64,000 nt of DNA from Onchocerca volvulus (taxonomy: Eukaryota; Nematoda; Chromadorea; Rhabditida; Onchocercidae). The DNA is taken from assembly GCA_000499405.2 (NCBI GenBank), contig HG738138.1, forward strand, positions 186,001-250,000, read 5' to 3'. Numbering within the stretch: the stretch's first letter is position 1; each line of letters begins with the position of its first letter. Position numbers and translations under genes: made by a program. Shown here piece by piece: positions 27,092-38,330 of the stretch. The notes under the pieces are model-generated. The model had not been told where the DNA came from, made no database searches, and saw only the letters and a program-made list of their open reading frames with translations.

Positions 27092-27350
27092 AGTTAAAAT
27101 AATAAATAATAATATATTGTGGAAAAAGAGAAGGAACGGCAGATTAAAATAAAAGACAGGAAGTATTTCGCTGAAAGCTACTCATTATCAAACTCGATTT
27201 TTGACTTTCAAATTGTTCCATTTTCATTTATTTATCGATTATTTTAACTTCTTACAATTATTTTGCCTGCTCTATTGACAGTTTTTTTGAATATTGATTA
27301 GAAAGTGAATTCTTTTTCAAATATTATCTCACTCATTTCAGCCACAGGCG

Positions 27351-27422
27351 TTATGTCCTTTTCTTATAATAAAAAAGTTTTTTTCGTTATGTCCTTTTCT
27401 CATAATAAAAAAGCTTTTTTCA
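27351..27422. repeat. Two tandem 36-bp units
   Basis: TTATGTCCTTTTCTTATAAT.. occurs at 27,351 and again at 27,387 with about two differences. It lies just right of Helitron-1 and has no coding potential. Confidence 0.85.
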
Positions 27423-29082
27423 AGTTGTCCCTTTTAAACAGCATCAGTAGCTGAATAACCGGACTGACAATCCCTTTTATAAGTTAAACATTCTATTGAT
27501 AATCATACCTCTTTTTGCTTCTTAAGGCTTAGAAATATAAGTTGAAATGTGCCACTGCACCATGGTTTGTATATTCCCACACTTCAACTTTTCTTTCTTC
27601 TCGAATAATCGCAAACAGTATGCAAACTTTCCACAACAGCATTGCGACAACTAACCATTTAATTCGACGTGATGATACCTTTACTACCAAATGACCTGTT
27701 CAACTGCTGTTCCTCTTTCCATCTCAAGATAAAAAAAGCAAAAATGTTGATAGTGCTGGTTGATCGCGCTGAAGAGATTTCTTCTCGCTTCAAAATCAAT
27801 CTTTGCATCTTTCTTCTTTATAATAATATGAAAAATTTCAAAGTACGCTCAATTCATCGAATAATCACTTCGCGCAGTTTCCCATAATGGCTCTTAATAA
27901 TGCAACCAGAGTGAATGAAATTCAAAAATAACGGAAATTCAACAAATGGCTGAAGGCTGTCGTGTCAGAAATATTAGTGTCTACGGCGAAAAAAGGCACC
28001 TTGCTAGAACTCAAAGGTACTTGAAATTTTCGCTTCATCTTTACATGTTTTTACCCAAAAATTTGAAAAGTTTGTCTCACTAGTTTCCGGCAGTGTATTC
28101 TTTATTTATTTGATTAGTTGCTATTTGACCTTTAGCTCAACAATTAAATTATGCTATTAATAAAACTTCAGCAAATTGTTTGATTTTGCCCTTTTTTTGG
28201 ATTTCTGCAGATGGAGAGATCCTTAAATTCACGGTTTTTCTCTATTTTATATTTAATCTTTTTTATTTTTTGTATTTAATTGATCTATTTTATATGTAAT
28301 CTTTTTATTTTTGCCTATTAAAATGTAGTTTGCTTTTTTTTTTTTTTTTTTTAATTTAAGAAATGAACGAATGGTTCGTTCATCAAGTAAGGCGAACAAT
28401 TTTTTCAAATGCATTTCAATTTGAATCAAAGTTAAAATTATTTTAGAAGCAATCAAACGGATTAAAATAGACAAAATAGCTCAAAGAGAAGACTTTAAAA
28501 AGTAACAGTTCTGCTTACAATGACACTATTTAATTTTTAAATTCTTACAATGAAAATAATGATATTTATGACAAGCAAAAATTTTGGCTTATCTAACACC
28601 ACTTATGTATCATTTGAATCGCTCGAAAAACTGACTTGTTAGGCACTATAAATGAAATGATACACATATTTCACAAGGTTGATACGTTTCATTCACTTTC
28701 TTTTCTATCTCTTTCTGCAGTTACTGCAATCCTCCTTATATTTGTTCTTTATTCATGGATACTAAATGTCGCTGCAATCACGATATTCAAGTTTCTGTGC
28801 GAGAATTGTTTCTGGATCCATTTTATAAATTCATGGAAGGGTGATAACCAGGAATTATTCTGCTCAACGAATAGCTCTAAAACTGAATAAAATATAAGTC
28901 TTTCATGATTCAGAAAATTCATACCGAAAAAACGAAACCATGGCGTGGAAATTTCCGATTTTGGATGAAGATGATCTGAAGTTATTGGGATTGAAAGATT
29001 AAATTGCAAAAAAGCAACAAATTTTTGAGCAAATGATAAATTGTTTTAATTAGAAATTACACCATATAATTTATTATCTGAA
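27423..29082. other. Intergenic region upstream of the potassium channel gene
   Basis: No supported exon. An 18-nt T tract lies near 28,334-28,352. A short open frame at 28,636-28,890 has a hydrophobic run, but it lacks an ATG at its head and splice support. Promoter elements for the channel gene would be expected here, but none is recognisable. Confidence 0.4.
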
Positions 29083-29092
29083 ACTGTTACAG
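29083..29092 (+). promoter_or_regulatory. Candidate spliced-leader acceptor of the Kir gene
   Basis: ACTGTTACAG ends 4 nt before the ATG at 29,097, with no coding frame upstream to cis-splice from. In nematodes such an acceptor directly before the start codon usually receives SL1 by trans-splicing. Inferred from position only. Confidence 0.5.
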
Positions 29093-29096
29093 AGCG

Positions 29097-32000
29097 ATGA
29101 CGCTGTCGGTTCCGACATTTCCGGAAGTCAGCAAAACTAGAATGCCCAGAAAAAAACGAAAGATGAGTTTAGGTACGCAACCACTGCTGACTATAAATTC
29201 CCTCTGCATACATTCATCATCCATTGCGGGTAAAAATTTCGATAAATTTGCCGGAATTCTTCCACAGTCATCACAAATCGCATCCAGTTAAGCGATGGAA
29301 AATTTATGAAGTACTTTATAATAAATTATCGAATTATTTAGATGCGCTTTCTGAAAGTTTCCGCACAGTGGCAGGAATGGCGGGGAAACAGAATTCGATA
29401 TCGCTGCCTCGAAAAGTGACGAAAAAGTTGAAAAAATCGAGATTAATAGCTAAAAATGGGATTTGCAATGTTTACAATACAAATGTACCGAAAAAGGATC
29501 GGCAGTATCTAAGGTTCGTTAAGAGCGATATTTTTGCAACAAAATTTTATCATCTGTTAATTCATGATCTGAATTGATTCTATCCATTTTTTAGTATTTC
29601 GTACATTATTATACAAAAATGCCGTGTTGTTCTCAACCTAATTAATGAGATTTCAGGGATATATTCACAACAATGATTGACGTCAAATGGCGGTATATGC
29701 TTGTTATATTTGCTATTGTTTTTATAAGTAGGTTAGTATTTAATAAATTTGATTTCCTATTCGATCATTACTAGGGTACCGTGAAAACCAACATCAAGTT
29801 CACTATACTTTGGACCATGCAAAGAATTGGTTTTAAAACTTCACAGCTTGTGAGAGGTCTTGATTACGTTTGACTAAGTTTGAAAATGATTACGATCACA
29901 AACTGAATGAGAAAGTGATTCGTCGAATCACTTTAAAAAGAACCGCGAATATATTGGTAATAACTTTTTGTTAATAGTAACTTGTAAACTCACAATCAAT
30001 AGAAAATTTCAGTCAAACATTATCGAATCTTGCAATTACACTTTTCCTTTTAAAATGATGTTGCAGCAGTTGAATTCTTCACTGCGAATATAAAATAATG
30101 GCAGCCTGAGATTTAGCTTCTCTTTCTGTAAAAATTTACAGAACTAAGTACTGTAGTCCAGCTGAAGAGTTACTTTACTTTTTTGTATAATCCAAAGTGA
30201 TTTTGAATAAAGACGACTTTTCTTATTTCTGCTATCTTGATTTAGCAATAATGCGATATATGATATGTAATTCAGACCAAACAAACAATCAGGTTGAAAA
30301 GCAAAGAAGATATCGTGTAGAAAATTGAGAATTTCTTCTTTACCAACTTACATTTATAATCGAAAAATCACTATGAAAAATGAAAGTTTAATTATTAAAT
30401 AGAATCTGAAATGATCTACTGAATGAGGAAGTCAAATAAATGAAGAAAATTTTAGCTGGACAATATTTGCAAGTTTTTATTATGTTATAAGTGTTCTACA
30501 CGGTGATATACGTAATCACTTGAAGCGTAATATATTGAATCATTCGGTTTGTATCGAGAATATCGACTCCTTCTTCTCATCATTCCTCTTTGCTGTTGAA
30601 ACACACCATACCATTGGCTATGGACACAGGTTATTTCTTTTTTTAGATTCCATTATCTGCTCTAATAATTCCTCTCCATTCTTATCACTTACGTTCAAAT
30701 TTCATTTCTGATCTTCGTTTCAAATGGTGCAGTATTTTTTTTTTTTTTTTATATATATATATTCTTTCATTCAAATGCGTAACGTCTATATTATTAGTAG
30801 CAAAGATAATGTAACTACAAGCTTCTGAAAAAGGCATGTGTTTTTCCATATAAATTTCAATTATCATGTCATCATTATCTAATCATTTTGATCAGCGCAA
30901 TTGCATACTAAACGCAATATCCGTTATTAATTAAAGAAGACTTGAGGCGTCACTTTTAGATCAACTTGTAACGCTACGGATCATTTCATCCATCCATCTA
31001 ATGAATATACATATATATGGTGATATCTTCTCAGATTTCTTGAAATGCAAGAATAAATAAGTTTCGCTCTGCTAGGCAACAATTACTATTTCTAATCTTA
31101 TGTCAGAAACAAACTCTGTAGTTTTTTTTTTTCTTTTTTTTCTCCGATTTAAACTATGTTTTGTGGATATTGCACAAATAATGATTACACTGTGCTCCTT
31201 GATAGATTTTTACCGTATCTTCAATCTGTCCATCTCAAGTCCACTAGGGAAGGCAGTATTGAATTCCTCCTCGAAAATTTCAAATTCAAATGCTGTGATG
31301 AAGATCATCATCATCATCTAGGTAATCATCATGATAATCATCAAAGAATTTTACCTTGTATTGAGAATTGGTAAATTCTTAGAATTTGTCCGGAACTGTA
31401 CAAAATTTATAACAGAAGATTTTTAGGTACATTACGACGGAATGTCCTGTTGCCGGTGCAGTAATATGCCTTCAATGCATCTGTGGTCTTTTAATTCAAA
31501 GTTTTATGGTTGGCCTTGTATTTGCGAAAATGGCGCGACCCAAAAAGCGAGCTGAAACCATTATCTTCAGGTTCGTTGTTTCGACTGATCATTTTAATTG
31601 TATTCGGAAATCAGTGTATGATAGCAGCATAACATTAAATATCGAATGTCATATCTCACTAACTGGTTTTAATCTATTATTTAAATACTTCGGCGGAATG
31701 AATTTTTTTTTTTCGAAATATCCATAATTTCAGCGAAAAAGCAGTAATTTGTTTGCGAGACGGACACTTTTGCTTTTTGTGTCGCGTTGGTGATATGCGT
31801 AATACTCATTTGGTGGAAGCTCATGTGCGGCTACAATTCATTACGGATCGTGAAACTGCCGAAGGGGAGGTGAAGTTTCAACTTTATGCTAAATAATTCA
31901 TTAATCAAATTATCGCTTCAATAAGGATAGGAAGTGATATTTGAAGTCACTTCTGTACATGATGTTTGAATTAAAATTAGTTAAAATCGTAAGAAATAAT

Positions 32001-33614
32001 TAGTCTAATTCCAAGCTTTTGACGAAGTTAACTTGTTTTGCCATAAATTCTTGTTTAGATCGAACCGCTGCATCAGTATGAAATGAAAGTAGGTCCAAGC
32101 ACAACGGATGATGATCGTATCTTCTTGGTAATTTATTTCATTTTAATGAAATTCCGAAATACTGCTTGTAGAACAATTATTTCGGATGTTTCCAGAAAAC
32201 ACTTTATAGATTCGTAAGGAATAAAGAGCCAAAAGACAGCAATTGAACTGGTAGTGAAATCATCTTATCATGACTAGTTTCAACTATTAATAATAAATAC
32301 TACTGTTAAATAATACCTAATTGCAACTATTTGATTCGACAAATTAGATAACTTATCAAAACGAATGGACTTCTCAGTCCAAAATTCCTAAGATTTCAAC
32401 TATTTTTTTGGAGAACAAATTAGGACAGTTATGAATTGTGGAATTTTTGATAACTACTTAATTAAGGTGTGGCCGACTACTTTGTGTCATGTAATTGATC
32501 GTGACAGTCCACTGTATGAATATGACTCAAATGTACTGTTGAGTGCTCAGTTCGAAATTATAGTTCTCCTAGAAGGTATTGTTGAATCAACGGGAATGAC
32601 TGCTCAAGCACGTACATCCTATTTACCAAGCGAAATTCTCTGGGGACACAGGTAACCTTTGACCGAACAGCGAACTTTAAGATTAGCAATGGCTTAAATT
32701 TCATCTGGGAAGTAATTTTTTTTAAATAAATTGTATGTGATAATATTTTTTCTAAAGTTAAGGTTCAAAAAGTTGGTAACTTATCAGCGCAGTAATGGGT
32801 CATATCAAATCGATTACGGTATATTCCACAGTACTTACGAAGTAAAAACTCCCACATGTAGTGCTAGCCAGTTCCATGAACGTCATCTTGTAAGTTTTTA
32901 CGTCTTCACTTATCTCAGAAGCTGTCTAAATAACAGTCAGTTTTTTTCAGACTTTATCTATCTATCTGAAATATGTTGAAAGATATACAAAATATTTAAC
33001 TTTGCATCGAATCAAATTTCTTTTTTATAAGCGCTCAGCGTTGTATCCCGAAATGCTATAAATTTGCTATGAGAAGGGGGATTCTATCGTACGTAAGTGA
33101 ATCCAATGAGGATCAAGCTTTAACTGATGAATGGAATAAGCACAGCTACATGCCATATAAGTATCGGAAAACACGAAGCAATTGAATATACGTTGCATAT
33201 GGAAATCACACAGTAACGACGAATGTAACACTCAGAATATTATACAACGGAATAGATGTGACATCATATGCGACAGAAATTAAAAGTGCTGAAGACATTA
33301 ATTGATGGGATGTTAGAATGATCCATAGTCTGATCATTGAGATTACTTTCTTCTTAATGTCGAGAAAATAATTTTTGATCGTAGCTTTTTTACAGAAAAA
33401 TTCAGAATTCTTTGTGCATGATGAATGGATCGAGCATCCATTGGAAGATGCGCAGTCAACAGAATCAACGCCAACACCTCTACCATCTCCCTATCTCACT
33501 GTAAATGACTGTTCGATAAATCAGTTCAATTTTCAAAATGGCAACAATTATAAAATGCAACTTGTCGTCAGCTTTATTTTGGGCAAAAAATACACAACTT
33601 TCCTGCAGATTTAA
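29097..33614 (+). CDS. Inward-rectifier potassium channel (Kir/IRK family), ten exons, complete
   Basis: Kir channels are tetrameric plasma-membrane K+ channels that set resting potential and are gated by PIP2. Exons: 29097-29172, 29288-29513, 29657-29731, 30456-30629, 31427-31570, 31734-31869, 32059-32127, 32467-32651, 32763-32889 and 33396-33614; all phases join, giving 476 aa. An alternative exon 1 donor at 29,230 would give 495. The N-terminal segment has KNGICNVYN and PKKDRQYLR; M1 is at ~109-131; the filter TIGYG is at 178-182; M2 is at ~193-217 with ARPKKR after it (basic PIP2 site). The cytoplasmic domain has HLVEAHVR, HVIDRDSPLYE, EGIVESTGMTAQARTSYL and EILWGHR. The filter context is ETHHTIGYGHR, with His where many Kirs have Gln, and the M2 position that controls rectification in Kir2.1 (Asp172) is Gln208. 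The tail (405-476) is Ser/Thr/Pro-rich. It is close to C. elegans irk genes, but the orthologue is not resolved. Confidence 0.95.
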
Positions 33615-34127
33615 CAAAGTATTTGTAATAACGCTTGTGTCAATTTGCAAATTAAATTGTTGACAGCGATGATGATAATAGTAATGGTGGTCTCTTTTTG
33701 CTTTTATTTTCCTTCTTTCTTTTTGTCACTCCCTTCTCTTTATCTTCTATTTTTGTTTATCGTCCAATTGGAAAGTGCCTGACGCATTGGCCCAGTGTAG
33801 AAAATGCAAATTTCAAAATTTCTGGCTCGAAACATTAGACAATTTCTTTCAATGGTAATATACTATTTCATAGAATTTCGCTGATTCTGGGTGAAGAACG
33901 AGTAAGGCGACTTTCAAAATTTTGAACCTATTCAACTGTTTATTGCTGTAAATGTTGGCTGCATTTTACATAGTTAAAATTACAATGATAATTGTTGCTA
34001 TAATCATAGCGATGGAATTGCGAATGTTCATATTGGTTTCGAGAAGATGAGGAAATCATGAGCTAAAAAATTGCTGGAAAAAATAACAAAAAGTTAACTT
34101 AAATTTGTCATCACTGCTTTTTTGCAG

Positions 34128-34262
34128 GAACATATGCAGTCATCAGCTCCGACAATTATTGTGCAATGTCCTTCAAGATGTAACTCTCCGAGCCATTTAG
34201 ATTCAACGTTACACACTAATAAATCTTCATCTGTTTTATCATCTACCATTACAAGCAGGTGA
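34128..34262 (+). CDS. Possible alternative terminal exon of the Kir gene
   Basis: A strong acceptor (CTTTTTTGCAG) is followed by 44 open codons and TGA. The phase (0) matches the donor at 32,889, so it could replace exon 10 and give a different Ser/Thr-rich cytoplasmic tail beginning EHMQSSAPTIIV. No promoter or start suggests a separate gene. It could also be a remnant or chance frame; only transcript data would settle it. Confidence 0.4.
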   Translation, partial: EHMQSSAPTIIVQCPSRCNSPSHLDSTLHTNKSSSVLSSTITSR

Positions 34263-35915
34263 ACTGCAAACCAGATGTTATTGCTTCTTTTCATAGTATA
34301 AATTTCATCATATAACAGATCAGGCCGATGTGTTATTATGAACATATCCATATCCAAATCATTTCACTTATAAAAGATTGCTGAGCAAATCTAGATTATA
34401 ATCATTAGTTTTAGTTATCCGGATTTACTAACACGTCCCAGTTCGGCCTTGTTTGGTTCGGAAGAAAAAAGTAGGAGGTGTGATTCGCCGACAACAATTC
34501 ATTCTCTCAAGTAAACGTATACTTCTCTATTGACCAATTATAAATGCTGTGCTAGAAATAATTTGAAGGTGTCTCTTACTGTGATTCATTTTTATTTCGG
34601 TCTCTTTAAAATTAAGCGGAAGAATTGGAATTTTCGAAAAAATATTTCATGTATCGGTAACGCTGATTAGATGATGTATGGATCTGAGAAAAAGAAAATG
34701 CTTCCATCTATGTTATTTTATCAGAAATCCAGAATTTTCGCTTCCTGATAAATCTTCCGAGCAGTACTGTGTTTAGAAAAGCCAAATTAGTACGAAGATT
34801 ACAATTGTATCGATTAAATTTTCAATATCTATCAACTGATAAAGCATAATTTTACTCCATAAGACAATCAGTTAAAAGCCATTGCAGTGCATGAAAGATA
34901 TCGCAATTATTTTTAACTTCGAACTGATTTAATTTATCTTGCCAGAAAGGCTTTTCAATTTGATAAAGAAAAATTTGAAGCAAGTGTACAAAGCCAAAAT
35001 AGTGCAGTATATTCTTGCTAAAATTTTTTATGATGAGGTACAAATGATTAACTTTTAATGAAATATGAAGACATAGGATTGAAAAGTTTCGTAAGCAACG
35101 TTTTTAATGCTTATTCGTTCAATGTTTTTTATACTTACTAATAAGAATGCTATCAGATAACACGCGAAGTACCAGTTTTCCTCGATTTAGTAAGTTTGAA
35201 AACAACCATTTATATTTTGAACTTTGAACATTTTGTGATGAAAGTAAAAACGCTCAATTTCTTGACCGCCCATATATGGAGTCATTTAATTTAGAGATTT
35301 TACAAATTTTGATGTTTTTCTCCCATCTTTCTTCTAACAAAATTTGCCAAGATTTTGAATGAACCTACGTTTTTGTTGTACGCATAGAATAGATGATGCA
35401 TGAAAAGAAATGATGGAGCAAACATCCGCAGATTTGTTTTTTGATTCATTTCGAAAGAGTTCGCGGCATTGCTTGAAATATTAATTCTCCAAAAATAGAA
35501 AAAAGCGAGTAAAATAGCTTCCGTCTGTGAAGGAAATTTGATTATCTGGCGACACTCCTAAGACAATATGCCTTTCGCTGTTATCTGGACTGACAGGGGC
35601 TGATTTCATTCTTGCACAGACCATCCTTCCAATTAGTCCGCTATTTCCTATATCATAGTTTCACCAAATACTGATTTCAGAAATTTCATTTTTTTTTTTT
35701 TTTTTGTTGCAAGACATCCATCTTGCTGTCACGCTACAGGTTAGCAGCAGTAGAAATCGTGGCTGAAATTCGAGACTTCTTAATGGTACCGTGGAAGATT
35801 ACAATTTGCAAGAATGAAGAAATAACAAATGAGAGGAAGTAAAAACGTTCGACTGACTAATTAACTATACCTGTTGGATGTTTTCAAACCTGCCAATATT
35901 GCTATCTTCTCATAA
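34263..35915. other. Intergenic, no gene seen
   Basis: AT-rich DNA with only short chance frames on either strand. A 17-nt T tract is at about 35,689-35,705. Helitron-2 begins at the right end. Confidence 0.45.
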
Positions 35916-36182
35916 TCTATATAAATAAAAATGTAAATGCTACATGTTACTCACGCCCGATCTCCGGTAAATTTTCAACCGACTTTTTTCAAATTTTGAC
36001 ACAACCTTGCACTCCGACAGACTTTCTTAATGAATAAATATGGTTACGTTTTTTGCGTGTCACGTCCGTGACAACTGAAAATAGGTGAGGAGGTGGAGTT
36101 TATTGGATTCGCCTACCTTTTTTTCTGTTATTCTCCTTTTTTCTCCCATCTTTCTTCTTGAGGAAAAGATACGGTTAGCCTC

Positions 36183-37320
36183 CGCCTTTTTCCCCCCATC
36201 TCTCTCTCTTCTTCTTGGGTAAAAGATGCGGTTAACAATAATAATAGAAATTAAACTGGGTTCAATGTGATGACTGTCGCACGCCAATAAGTGCGCATCA
36301 TCATCACGCGCTAACAAGGGCGCCCTTTCTATCACTTTGTATGTTCACGGGAGCGGTTTAATGCTCCGACTCGGGTATTTTTTTGTTTTCTCTCTTTTTT
36401 TCTGCCATTCTCCTTTTTTCACCCATCTCTCTCTCTCTCTCTTCTTCTTGGGTAAAAGATGCGGTTGGCAATAATAATAGAAATTAAACTGGGTTCAATG
36501 TGATGACCGTCGCGCGCCAATAAGTGCGCATCATCATCACGCGCAAACAAAGGCGCTCTTTCTATCATTTTATATAGAAATGTCAACGGGAGCGATTTAA
36601 TGCTCCGACTCGGGTTTTTTTTTAGTTTTCTTTTCTTTTTTTTTTATTTTATAAATTTATCATTAGATTTGTTTTACTAATGTTGTTGATTTTTTATTTT
36701 TGCGTAATAAATGATAATTAATATTAAATAATGATAAATAATAATTGATAATGATAAATAATGACAAGTAATAAAAAATAATAATGACTAATAATAGATA
36801 AAATAATAAAAAAAAATAATGAACAGTGATAAATTATAACAAATAAATAATAATGAACAATAATACAGAATGCTGAATAATAATAAATAATAATAAACAA
36901 TAAATACTGAATAATAACAAATAATTAGCTAATCCTTTGTAACCCTCAACTAGGGTCAATGTCGATTGCCCTAGAGCGCCAACAAAGGCGCCATTTTCTA
37001 TCATTTTATATAGGAATTTCAACGATAGTGGTTTAATACACCAACTCGGGTTTTTTCCCTTTTATGTCGTTTTCTTCTTTTTTATTTAATAAATTTATCA
37101 TTAGATTTGTTTTATTGATATTACTGATTTTTAACTCTTAAGCAATAAATAATTTTTAATCATTTCTTTGTAACCCTCAACTAGGGTCAATGTCGATGAC
37201 CGTCGCGCGCCAACAAAAACGCATCATCAACATGCGCTAACAAGGCGCCCTTTTCTATCATTTTAAATAGGGATTTCAATAAGAGCAGTTTAATATTTCG
37301 ACTCAGGTTTTTTTTTCCTT
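36183..37320. repeat. Four diverged tandem units inside Helitron-2
   Basis: Units start near 36,183, 36,403, 36,930 and 37,160. The first two span ~200-220 bp and are nearly identical over TTCTTCTTGGGTAAAAGATG, GGGTTCAATGTGATGAC, CCAATAAGTGCGCATCATC and GCGGTTTAATGCTCCGACTC. Units 3 and 4 are shorter and begin TTTGTAACCCTCAACTAGGG. A (TAA/TAATGA)-rich low-complexity stretch of ~230 bp separates units 2 and 3, and a similar one follows unit 4. There is no coding frame; arrays of this kind are known inside non-autonomous elements. Confidence 0.85.
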
Positions 37321-37674
37321 TAGTCGTTTTCTCCTTTTTTATTTTATAAATTTATCATTAGAGTTTAATTGATATTATTGATTTTTTACTGCTGCGCAAT
37401 AAATAATAATTAATGATAAATAATAATAATGGTAAATAATAATAAATAAAGATAATTAATAATAAATAATAAGGAATTTTTTGACTCCATCCCGTTCCGC
37501 GTCTTCATAAGTATTAATAGCGCAAGACAAACTATTGCGGCTTCAAGATGATTATAAATATTTCTCGAGGATTATATATATATATATATATATAATAAGC
37601 ATATTTATATAAAAATGATGGTCTATTCGAATACAAGGTTGTGTCAGAATTTGAAAGCTATCGGTGGAGAATTT

Positions 37675-37800
37675 TTTATGATTCCAATGGATACGCTATT
37701 TCAATTTAAGAGATTGCAATTTCCAATTTGATAAACGTTTGCATTCACGATCAACATAGCTCAGAGAAAATCCTTACAGTTGTGCGGTTTAGATCAATGG
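37675..37800 (+). pseudogene. Helitron helicase C-terminal remnant
   Basis: Reads FYDSNGYAI-type wording matching Helitron-1's MIPMDMSFQFKRLQFP region (here DTLFQFKRLQFPI then a stop), followed by a readable LQLCGLDQ in another phase. About 40 codons survive, which shows Helitron-2 descends from an autonomous element. Confidence 0.8.
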
Positions 37801-38250
37801 GTAAAATTTACGAAAAGAGGCAATTCAAAGCACAATCTAACAGTAGAAGTCAGAGAGATGATCCTTAAATTGCTTGAACAAAATATTTGATTATACACTA
37901 TCCTGACCTCGACATTTGTGCAACGCAACTACATTCTCCACAAAGCAAAAAATAGACGAATTACATTTCTCACAAAGCAAAAAACAAACGAAAAGTTTGA
38001 ATTGCTAGCCTTACTTATTTAAAAGCATTTCCCCCATTGAATGCAACGTGTATAAAAATTTGAAATCAATCGATGAGTATTTAAAAACATGCGCATATTC
38101 GACTGCAACTTTGTATCAAAATTTCAAAGCAATAAGTTAAGGGCTTTCCGATATTCAAGATTTCGAATATAGATAATGTGCGTGTTTAAGAACTTGGGAG
38201 GTTTAAGATTTTGAACAAACGAACATTGACATTTCTATTTATATAGATTA

Positions 38251-38326
38251 GCTGGAGCCGGACACGCGAAGCGTGGTCGGCCCCTATAGGTAGCTGGGTC
38301 GGCCATGCTCCGCATGGTCGGGCCAC
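38251..38326 (+). other. Two consecutive 3' hairpins at the Helitron-2 end
   Basis: The first imperfect hairpin is GGAGCCGGACACGC / GCGTGGTCGGCCCC with a GAA loop. The second, directly following, is GGGTCGGCCATGC / GCATGGTCGGGCC with a TCC loop. Each is preceded by AGCT, as in Helitron-1. This may be a read-through end plus a new terminator, or two nested insertions. Confidence 0.7.
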
Positions 38327-38330
38327 ATGC

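Larger units (their letters stand above)
24051..27093 (+). mobile_element. Helitron-1: decayed rolling-circle transposon with defined ends
   Basis: The 5' end starts with TC after a host A, and the 3' end finishes with CTAG before a host T, as expected for Helitrons, which insert between A and T without target duplication. A perfect 15-bp hairpin abuts the 3' terminus. The interior holds a broken PIF1-like helicase with Helitron-type wording. The segment 24,098-24,175 is an imperfect inverted copy of 26,875-26,940, so the element has subterminal inverted repeats. The Rep/HUH nuclease portion is absent, so it is not autonomous. Its 5' region is similar to 35,930-36,130. Confidence 0.85.
35916..38330 (+). 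mobile_element. Helitron-2: non-autonomous relative of Helitron-1
   Basis: It begins TCTATATAAATAAAA after a host A, the classic Helitron 5' end. Its first 200 bp match Helitron-1's 5' region (the segments around TTTTTTCAAATTTTGAC and GTGTCACGTCCGTGACAACT). Near 37,675-37,800 it keeps only a scrap of the helicase C-terminus. The 3' part (38,080-38,270) matches Helitron-1's 3' part. Copies of the subterminal repeat lie inverted at 35,958-36,035 and direct at 37,615-37,670 and 38,085-38,140. The precise 3' end is unclear because two hairpins follow each other and no clean CTAG is left. Confidence 0.8.

Noticed and set aside
36060..36335. 91-codon minus-strand frame
   Set aside because: It lies wholly in Helitron-2 non-coding repeats.
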